From Capnocytophaga periodontitidis (GTDB lineage Bacteria; Bacteroidota; Bacteroidia; Flavobacteriales; Flavobacteriaceae), in assembly GCF_016126015.1 (NCBI RefSeq), contig NZ_JAEFDB010000007.1, positions 58,825 to 122,824 of the forward strand: a stretch of DNA of 64,000 bases, in the 5' to 3' direction. The translations under genes were made by a program, and so were the position numbers. Under the pieces are notes generated by a model, which was given only the letters and a program-made list of their open reading frames with translations, searched no databases and was not told where the DNA came from. This document shows, one piece after another, positions 57,493-64,000 of the stretch; positions within the stretch are counted from its first letter, which is position 1, and each line of letters opens with the position of its first letter.

Positions 57493-58887
57493 TTATTGGT
57501 TACCTACTTTTAGTATCCACGCTTTGGAGTTTTTAAACTCTGGGCGGCGGAGTATGTTGATAAGGCGTTCGCCTGCTTCACCTCGTGTTTCGTAAGGTTT
57601 ATCGGCATAGATGTAGGTTAAATTGTTATTAGGGTGCATAAAGGTAGCTACCTCTACTTCTAACTTTTGTCTGATTTCATTAGTCATTCTGTAAGCACCC
57701 CCTGGGCTATTGTACACGCCAAGGATTACATAGTATCCTGGTGGAATAGGGATATCATCTTCCACTACTTTAATACGTTCATCTAATTTTTCCATAAGAG
57801 TTTTAGGCTTAGGAGGAGGTGGCGTAGTAGGTGTTTGGGTAACTGTAACGGTAGGTGTTACCACCTTAGGTTCAGGTGGTTTTACTACTGGTGGAGTTTT
57901 TACAACTGGTGGTTGTTTTGGTTTTTTGATATGATGTTTACCACCGAATTGATAAGAGAGTAACACATCGTAACTACCACCTTGTTCGGCTACATAGTTG
58001 GCTATACTCTGTTCGTAACCAAAGCCAATGCTAAAATGGTTGCTTACATTGAAGCCTATTCCTCCAAAAACGCCGTATTTTTGGTCATAACCAGCATACG
58101 CCCAGCCTATATTTACATCGAGCATTAGATGGCCGCCAAATTGGAAGTTATCTTTTGTTTTTTTGCCTTTAGCCATTACGCTGAAAAATCCATCTTCTAA
58201 AAAGTCGCTTCTGCTTTGTAGTTCTTTGCGGTACATCACGTGAGCGGTGAGCGATTTTTCGTTGAAAGGCACAGCCATTTCACCTGCTGAGAAAGAATAG
58301 TCTAAGAGGTTTTCGGCGGTAAGCCCGACGTGCCAATAGCCAAAGTTTACATCTACCCCAGGTTGGAGGTTGATGATACTAGTAGGTTTGGCATTTTCAA
58401 CTAAGGGGTCTTGTACGTTTGAACGCACTTTGCTTTTATCGATACTGCTGCGAGCGAAGACCACATTCAAGCCCAAGCGCAAATAGTTATCTCTTGAGAT
58501 TTCAACTTGGTGTACGTAGTTTCCTAAGATACCTACATTGGAGAAGAAGCTCACATTGCGCTGGAAGACCATTCCGTGAGCCATATTATTTCCGTCGTAA
58601 TAATCTTTTTTTCGACCTGCATCACCGCCCCATTTTTTGCCATAAGAAAGACCAAAGGTATTGAATTTATCGTCCTTAAAGCCCATCCATTGGTTGCGAT
58701 GGAAGAAGGTGATTTGGGATTCGTTTTTGCTAAAGATAGGAAATGCGGGGTTCATTAGATAAGTGTTGTACTTTACGGCTGTATGTCCAGGCATTTCATA
58801 GGGCAAATAATTACCATCGCCTTGAGCCCAACTGTAGTAGGCAGCAAGCACAAACGCTATAATGAGTATATGTAATCTACTTTTCAT
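57493..58887 (-). CDS. PorP/SprF-family T9SS partner protein with a C-terminal periplasmic domain
   Basis: A 464-residue protein: signal peptide (1-21, ending SWAQ), PorP/SprF beta-barrel (about 22-315) with the typical opening PFAY-like YNTYLMNPAFP, then a Pro/Thr/Lys hinge (about 318-375) and a C-terminal domain (GYYVILGVYNSPGGAYRMTNEI) that looks like a SPOR-type fold binding peptidoglycan. SprF-like proteins help secrete and hold type B T9SS cargo; the cargo is the gene just upstream (gap 9 bases). Confidence 0.88.
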   Translation of the reverse strand: MKSRLHILIIAFVLAAYYSWAQGDGNYLPYEMPGHTAVKYNTYLMNPAFPIFSKNESQITFFHRNQWMGFKDDKFNTFGLSYGKKWGGDAGRKKDYYDGNNMAHGMVFQRNVSFFSNVGILGNYVHQVEISRDNYLRLGLNVVFARSSIDKSKVRSNVQDPLVENAKPTSIINLQPGVDVNFGYWHVGLTAENLLDYSFSAGEMAVPFNEKSLTAHVMYRKELQSRSDFLEDGFFSVMAKGKKTKDNFQFGGHLMLDVNIGWAYAGYDQKYGVFGGIGFNVSNHFSIGFGYEQSIANYVAEQGGSYDVLLSYQFGGKHHIKKPKQPPVVKTPPVVKPPEPKVVTPTVTVTQTPTTPPPPKPKTLMEKLDERIKVVEDDIPIPPGYYVILGVYNSPGGAYRMTNEIRQKLEVEVATFMHPNNNLTYIYADKPYETRGEAGERLINILRRPEFKNSKAWILKVGNQ

Positions 58888-58896
58888 TGTTCGTTT

Positions 58897-61800
58897 TTAT
58901 TTTAGTATGGTAATTGTACCTTTCAAATCTACGCTTTTTGTTTGACCATTTTCGGTATATTCACCTTTTATAGTGTAGATATAGATAAGAGCACGTTTGC
59001 CAAGGTCTTTAAAAGCATTAGAATTAGCTGAAGGCCACTGATTTTTGTAATTAGTGCCGGAATATTCTTCTTTACCTTCGACTGTATAGATGGTTACTTT
59101 CACATTGGGGCTAGTATATTTAGCTGGGATTTCCCAAGTATCGTTGAAATGGTCGCCATTAGGGGTTACAATGTTCGGTACTTTATCTACTTTATAAATA
59201 TCCAATTGGAAACTTATGGCATTTTCGCCTATAGCGGGGCAAGATATTTCTTTTAGAGTGTAGTTACCTGCCATATCTTCGGAAGTGATATCAAGTGATG
59301 TGCCATATTTTTCGGTACCATCATCTTTCACCCATACGAAGTTACCTCCAGCGATTTCTATTTCGTTGTTAGTATTTGTTTTTTTAAGTACTACAATATG
59401 TTCGCCTACTTGAGCACTTATTTTTATTTTAGGGGAATTGTTTTGTCCTATTTTAGAAATTGTACTATTGTTATCGCTTCCTTTAAAGCCGAGTTCAAAG
59501 AGGCCTAAGCGGTAGTTTTCTACTTTTATATGAGCGCGTTTAGGGCAACCACCATTGTTAATTTCTAAATAGTACTCTCCTATAGCATCTACGCTTGCGG
59601 TAGGGGCTTCACTGCCCAGCGGTGTGTCGTTTGTATAGTTGGCACTGGTTACTTTGTACCATTTGTAGGAAAAGCTATCGGCGAGGGTAGCATTGGGGTC
59701 GAAACTATCGGCGGCGACGGTTAGGGTAACCGAACCACCTTGACAAAGATAAACAGTTCCTTTGGCGCCATCGGCTGATGAAATCTCGAAATCGGGGATG
59801 GGTGTAAAGGCGATAGCGCGCTCAGCAGAGGTTTTGATGATGCTGGTGTTGTAAGTAACCTTTACAGCATATTTAGCTGACTCGGAATTACCAGCGCGCA
59901 ATACTATCAATTGGTGACGTGTTTCGCCTAAGATATCGTTACCATCTTTCGACCATTGGAAATTGAAATAACGATAGTCGGCGCGTTTCACTTCCACTTC
60001 TTGTCCGCTACTACTCAGTTTTACTTTTATTTTTTGTACTTCGAGGGTAGTTTGAGAGCGGGTTTCGCAATCGGTAGAGGAGATAGCGAGTGTACCCACT
60101 TTCACTTCGGTGATATCGGCAATGGTTTCGAAATAGATAGGATCGAGGGTTTTTACAGTGCCGCAATTGCCGTTATCGGTGAGTTTTACGGTATAGATAT
60201 CCACTGAAGTAGGAGCCGATGAGATGGTGAGTTGGGTACCTGTTTCGCCAGAAAGTACTGTACCATTTTTGCTCCATTCGATAGTAGGAGAAGTCATATT
60301 ATGAGAGACTTGCAAGACATTTGTTTTGCCGTGATAATAAATTTCACGGGTGTTGATATCATCTGCCCAACGGGCTGTGATAGTAGTTTTCTTTACCACT
60401 ACGGAGTTAGAGGTAGCTGGGCATCCGCCAGAGCTTGCTCCTATAGTAGCATAGTATACGCCAGAGCCCTCGGCAGCATATTCGGTTTTGCCTACTCCTT
60501 CGGCGACCTTCACATTGTCCTTAAACCAAGTGTAGGTAGCTGAAGCAGAAGCACCCGTAGTAATGGTGAGTGTTGCGACGCCATCGCAGAATTCCAATGA
60601 GTTGTTGCCACCGTTAATTTTTAGGGCATTGGCATCTTGTAGCCGGATGTCTAATTCGTTAGAATCGGGGATAGAGAAGCCTGTAGCAGTAACTTTCAGT
60701 TTGTATTTACCGTTTTCTAAGGCGCTATTCAAAGGCAGTTCGCTTTGAGTTTTTCCTGCTAAATCTTGATAAGTACCTGAGAGATTGGCTTGCCACTGGA
60801 AGGAGAAAGTGGTATAATCGGAAGGGTCGACAGTGAGTTCGGTACCCCCAGCAACGGCAGTAATTTTATCGATTGCCAAAGTAACGGCGTTGGTAGTACA
60901 AGGTTGAAAAGCGTTTTTGGTTTTGATTGACACTTTAAAGCTATCGGGGGCTTTAAGAGTAATCTCGTTAGTAGTAACAGTAGCGGCACAGCCAGCGGTT
61001 TGCACTACTTGGGCTTTATAGGTGCCCGCAGTATTAGCAGTATAGGTAGCTGCTGTTTCACCTGTAATTTCTGCACCATCTTTGAACCATTTGTACTGAG
61101 GACTTTGGGCGGTGGTGCTCACAGTAAAAACACGGTTTTTACCTGGCATTAGCACAGTGCCTCCCGTGGTACTGATAGATGCAGTGATATTATCTTTTCG
61201 CTTGATCGTTACTCGGTTAGATTGTACATCACAACTACCGCCACTCCCTACTTGTACGTAGTAGTTACCAGCGAGGTTTTGCCCAACGGGAACAGTATAG
61301 GTATTCACTCCTTGGGTTTCAGTTAGTTTGGTATTATCACGATACCAAATAAACTTAGCGGAAGGATTGGCGGGAGTAGCTGTAAGGGTAAAGGATTCGC
61401 TTTCGCATATTTCGGAAGCTGAGGAAGTGAGTGTAACGGATTGGCTTCCAGAGACCCTAACTTCTACATTTTGAGAATTAGTATTATTAGGACAATCTGT
61501 TTTATAATCTATAGCTGCATAATAATCTCCTGCTTCAGAGACTGTAAAGGTAGGGCCTGCATCTCTTTGAAGAGGAACACGATTAGAACCTACCATTTTA
61601 CCCCATACATAACGATAATTGGACACTGGTTGTCCATTAGGAAGAGCTATCACTTTTAATTCTTGAGTATGACCAGGGCAAAGTGTTACATTTTGAGGGC
61701 TAATTGTTACTCCTCTAGCAAGCATATAAATAGCCTCAAAACTCTCTGATCCTGCTACTCCGTCCTTATTGATAGCAATTACCTCAGAAACGGGATTTGT

Positions 61801-62163
61801 ACTTCTTACACGTATTCTATATCTTTTACCAAAAGTATTCTCAGGAAAAGAAAATTTATTGCTATCTGATTCAAAATTTGTTTGATTTTGTCCTTTTGGG
61901 ATTACTGTCTTTAGAAGAGTAGGGTTATCAAAACTACCATTAGGATCTGACAATTCAATATAAAAAACATTGTTTGCATTAAACCAAGCCCCCTCCCAAT
62001 AAAAAAATACTTTCCAATTATTATAAGAAGAATTAATGCAAGCATTCCCAAATTGTCTTCTTGCTACTCTTAGACGACCTTGTGTTTGAGCATAGAATTC
62101 TTGCGCTCCAGAGAAGAGAAAGAAAAACAACACAAGGTATTTAAAAAAACTTTTTACTTTCAT
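58897..62163 (-). CDS. Large T9SS-secreted surface protein with Ig-like repeats and a CHU_C (type B) C-terminal domain
   Basis: A 1088-residue protein: signal peptide (about 1-25, ending EFYAQ), a beta-rich N-terminal part, then roughly eight Ig/PKD-like domains of about 80-95 residues, each with Cys, a YKW/FQW/YTW core and a G-Y-Y/Y-K turn (FKWYRDN-, YKWFKDGAE-, FSFQWQAN- like). The last 97 residues (from 992) are the gliding motility-associated C-terminal domain, starting VPNIVTPNGDHFNDTW. This type B signal needs a PorP/SprF partner, which is encoded next. A SprB-like adhesin role is likely; ligand unknown. Confidence 0.9.
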   Translation of the reverse strand: MKVKSFFKYLVLFFFLFSGAQEFYAQTQGRLRVARRQFGNACINSSYNNWKVFFYWEGAWFNANNVFYIELSDPNGSFDNPTLLKTVIPKGQNQTNFESDSNKFSFPENTFGKRYRIRVRSTNPVSEVIAINKDGVAGSESFEAIYMLARGVTISPQNVTLCPGHTQELKVIALPNGQPVSNYRYVWGKMVGSNRVPLQRDAGPTFTVSEAGDYYAAIDYKTDCPNNTNSQNVEVRVSGSQSVTLTSSASEICESESFTLTATPANPSAKFIWYRDNTKLTETQGVNTYTVPVGQNLAGNYYVQVGSGGSCDVQSNRVTIKRKDNITASISTTGGTVLMPGKNRVFTVSTTAQSPQYKWFKDGAEITGETAATYTANTAGTYKAQVVQTAGCAATVTTNEITLKAPDSFKVSIKTKNAFQPCTTNAVTLAIDKITAVAGGTELTVDPSDYTTFSFQWQANLSGTYQDLAGKTQSELPLNSALENGKYKLKVTATGFSIPDSNELDIRLQDANALKINGGNNSLEFCDGVATLTITTGASASATYTWFKDNVKVAEGVGKTEYAAEGSGVYYATIGASSGGCPATSNSVVVKKTTITARWADDINTREIYYHGKTNVLQVSHNMTSPTIEWSKNGTVLSGETGTQLTISSAPTSVDIYTVKLTDNGNCGTVKTLDPIYFETIADITEVKVGTLAISSTDCETRSQTTLEVQKIKVKLSSSGQEVEVKRADYRYFNFQWSKDGNDILGETRHQLIVLRAGNSESAKYAVKVTYNTSIIKTSAERAIAFTPIPDFEISSADGAKGTVYLCQGGSVTLTVAADSFDPNATLADSFSYKWYKVTSANYTNDTPLGSEAPTASVDAIGEYYLEINNGGCPKRAHIKVENYRLGLFELGFKGSDNNSTISKIGQNNSPKIKISAQVGEHIVVLKKTNTNNEIEIAGGNFVWVKDDGTEKYGTSLDITSEDMAGNYTLKEISCPAIGENAISFQLDIYKVDKVPNIVTPNGDHFNDTWEIPAKYTSPNVKVTIYTVEGKEEYSGTNYKNQWPSANSNAFKDLGKRALIYIYTIKGEYTENGQTKSVDLKGTITILK

Positions 62164-62225
62164 TTCATTTAAAAATTAAAAAACATTGCTATAAGAAATG
62201 TGCTTACAAAACACTATACACCGCG

Positions 62226-62279
62226 CAAAAGTACAAAAAAGAAAAATGCTACACAAATATAAGCGTAAAATTTTTTTAT
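62226..62279 (-). promoter_or_regulatory. Promoter of the surface-protein operon, extended conserved form
   Basis: Read leftward: TACTTTTG (complement of 62226-62233), 20 bases, preceded by TTG (complement of 62254-62256) and an AT-rich upstream part. The whole 54-base element recurs with one base change at 63804-63857. Confidence 0.75.
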
Positions 62280-62520
62280 TATTTTATAAAAGGACATTAA
62301 AAATAGAAAATCTTCAAGATTAATTATTATAAAGAAAAAGTATAGCTTTGATAAGAAAAAGAAATCTAATAATTAAAAAAATATATTTTAACCCAAGTTA
62401 TTATGATAAGCTTCTCTCACAAATCTTATAAATTTAAAACTCTCATTGATAGATTTCACAAAATATACTGCTAAATGAAATCGTAAATTAAATTGATATT
62501 ATTTTACACATTCAAGCACA

Positions 62521-62563
62521 AAAAAGACCTTGACAAAGCCTCAGCTTTATCAAAGTCTTTTCT
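62521..62563 (-). terminator. Terminator of the lipoprotein gene to the right
   Basis: GACTTTGATAAAGC pairs with GCTTTGTCAAGGTC (read leftward, with G-U pairs) and is followed by T6. Confidence 0.75.
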
Positions 62564-62584
62564 ATTTTAACTTTAGAGGGCTCT

Positions 62585-63779
62585 CTAAAAATTTAGAAAG
62601 ATACTTTCCTGTGCTTCTGGAGTATTAAAAATATCTTTTAATATAGCCATATACTCATTGTATGACTGATCATTAGGAAATAACAGAAAAGCTTCTAAGT
62701 CCTCAATTCTATAAAAAGCAATAGCTCTATGTTCAGGCATAGGTTTAATAATTAAGTGTCGTAAATCTATGTAATTACTAATCCTTCTACCTCCAATACG
62801 AATAAAATCATAGCCTGGATATTGATTATAAAGGTTAAAAGGCTCCATAGCGAACTCTCCATCATCAAGATATCTATGTTTGTAATAAATTTCAAAACGA
62901 TATTTTCCTTCAAAAGCTTTTTCATATTGAGCATTCAACTGATCCATTGTTTTTCCCGAGTTATAATAGCTAAAAGGAATAGTAAGAGAGATTTTTTTCA
63001 ATCTTTCCTTAGCTTTTTCACTTGGAAAAGTCTTAGGAATAAATGAAGGAAGAGCAGAATCTCCTCCTACAAAACGTAATTTAAAAACGTTCCCACAATA
63101 AATAAGAGGTAATGGTTCTACTGGCAAATCATAAAAATGATACTTTTCAAAATTGTCAGCATAAATATTCCTAAGTAAATTCAGATATTCTTTATAAGCC
63201 TCTTTAGTAGCAAACTTATAAAATTTTTCCGCCACAAGTCGAAATTCCCCTCCTTTATAAATATTCACAGCTTCGCCATCAAACTCATAAAACGCAACAA
63301 TATTCTCTTTTTCATACAAACCAAAAACATTATTAGGATTAAGAGGAGCTACTGAAGGATGATTTCCAGGACAAATAGTTTTGATTTCGTAAGGTATTTG
63401 TACTTCTTTTTTTTTGGTCTTCTTTATTTACAAAAGGATCTCCATACATAGAATGAGTAATTTCAAAACCATCACTATTCACTATATTAAATTTCTCAAA
63501 AAAGATATTTAATTGTTTGTTGTGAGCTCCTAATACAGTAGGATCATTGGAAATAGCACATCCCAATTCATCATAGTAAAAGGAGTAATTTGCAGGAATA
63601 AACTTAGGAACATTGAATTTTTTAAAATCTCTAGGATAACCCAACATTATCTGGTTAGGTTTGATAGTAGTTGTTGGGGTAGTAGTTCCACCATTATTAC
63701 AATTACAATTTTCTTTCTCTTTGCTACAACTTGCAAGAGAGAGGATGATAATCATCAAAATAGTCAAAATCTTTCTCAT
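62585..63779 (-). pseudogene. Lipoprotein gene interrupted by a frameshift at an A9 tract
   Basis: Two adjacent leftward frames are one gene. The first, from ATG 63779, has a signal peptide with lipobox LASC and a Thr-rich tether, and runs to NKEDQKK. The second has no real start (it begins at TTG 63319) and is open far upstream of that, through KEVQIPYEIK and PSVAPLNPNNVFGLYEKEN. They meet at nine T on the + strand (63407-63415). With eight instead of nine, one frame of about 397 residues results. The protein has no recognised domain. It could be phase-variable, a true pseudogene, or a sequencing error at the homopolymer. Confidence 0.85.
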
Positions 63780-63803
63780 TATTTCTTTTTTTAGTTTATG
63801 GAG

Positions 63804-63857
63804 CAAAAGTACAAAAAAGAAAAATACTACACAAATATAAGCGTAAAATTTTTTTAT
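63804..63857 (-). promoter_or_regulatory. Promoter of the lipoprotein gene, second copy of the extended element
   Basis: Read leftward: TACTTTTG (complement of 63804-63811), 20 bases, preceded by TTG (complement of 63832-63834). It agrees with 62226-62279 at 53 of 54 positions. Confidence 0.75.
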
Positions 63858-63865
63858 GATTTTCA

Positions 63866-63960
63866 CGGGCGATTGGTGGGAATGATGGGAGAATCTCGGA
63901 GAGTCTCGGAGGGAATCGGAGGGGGTGTGCGAGGGTAGGGATAGGTAGGGATAGGTAGGT
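63866..63960. repeat. G-rich degenerate direct repeats with four G runs
   Basis: Imperfect repeats of a TCGGAG-type unit (around 63893-63921) are followed by TAGGGATAGG-type units (63936-63960). Four G runs at 63921-63925, 63933-63935, 63938-63940 and 63948-63950 could form a quadruplex on the + strand. It stands out in an AT-rich region. Confidence 0.6.
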
Positions 63961-63970
63961 ATAAAATAAA

Positions 63971-64000
63971 AAAGAGCAACTCTATATCAGAATTGCTCTC
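63971..64000 (-). terminator. Terminator of a leftward gene beyond the right edge
   Basis: Read leftward: AGAGCAATTCT pairs with AGAGTTGCTCT (one mismatch) across GATAT and is followed by T6. It implies a leftward gene just outside the window. Confidence 0.7.

Larger units (their letters stand above)
62164..62584. other. AT-rich intergenic region upstream of the surface-protein gene
   Basis: No gene is seen in these 421 bases. They hold the promoter at 62226-62279, an AT-rich middle without recognised signals (62281-62520), and the terminator of the rightmost gene (62521-62563). Confidence 0.6.

Noticed and set aside
62585..63319. Separate 244-residue gene starting at TTG 63319
   Set aside because: The frame stays open upstream to the A9 tract and joins the preceding lipoprotein frame, so it is the second half of one gene.

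Overview
The window reads as chromosome of a member of the Flavobacteriaceae (Bacteroidota), most likely an oral Capnocytophaga; the genus is inference. Seen directly: moderately AT-rich DNA, promoters of the Bacteroidota form (TTG, 19-20 bp, TAnnTTTG), almost no Shine-Dalgarno sites, many signal peptides and lipoboxes, a type IX secretion plug protein, a PorP/SprF protein beside a large protein with a gliding-type C-terminal domain, a bactofilin, a non-phosphorylating GAPDH, and SusB-type glucosidases. No rRNA, tRNA, CRISPR, prophage or complete IS element was seen.

Layout. 1-2.8 kb: leftward murD-ftsW followed by an unknown gene where murG is usual. 3.2-6.3 kb: a small membrane protein, gapN, and a THUMP-type RNA methyltransferase. 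6.4-13.2 kb: sbcD, a porin, a POT transporter, bactofilin, a small membrane protein and ruvX. 13.3-19.4 kb: a packed GH97 / GH65 / oligopeptidase B operon. 19.8-24.1 kb: mreB-mreC-mreD-mrdA without rodA. 24.2-28 kb: small secreted or lipid-anchored unknowns around a Fic protein without its catalytic histidine and maf. 28-36 kb: T9SS plug, rarA, a lipoprotein, a toxin-antitoxin-like pair whose acetyltransferase is frameshifted, purL, and a short stand-alone RNA. 36.3-39.9 kb: an AT-rich accessory island with hipBA and its paired operators, then small genes, duplications and remnants resembling an immunity-gene array. 40-51.4 kb: tdk, DUF3078, dxs, hemJ, a phosphate transporter, two lipoproteins, an RclC-like/AraC pair and pgk. 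51.5-54.7 kb: a restriction-modification island with two methyltransferases. 54.8-64 kb: cytochrome c, hemB, an esterase, rlpA, PorP/SprF, a 1088-residue T9SS surface protein, and a lipoprotein gene broken at an A9 tract.

The most unusual feature is spread over the whole window: short tandem arrays with a period of exactly 7 or exactly 8 bases. The 8-base arrays (palindromic consensus TTNGCNAA) sit between genes and in several places supply the -33 TTG of the next promoter. The 7-base arrays have different units at each place and lie at gene 3' ends. Stop codons, C-terminal residues and even one start codon lie inside these arrays (sbcD, maf, dxs, tdk, hemJ, the phosphate transporter, the esterase, rarA).

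Functional themes are envelope growth (murD, ftsW, mreBCD, mrdA, rlpA, bactofilin), glucan and peptide use (GH97, GH65, oligopeptidase B, POT), T9SS surface display, haem synthesis (hemB, hemJ) and several defence or conflict modules.
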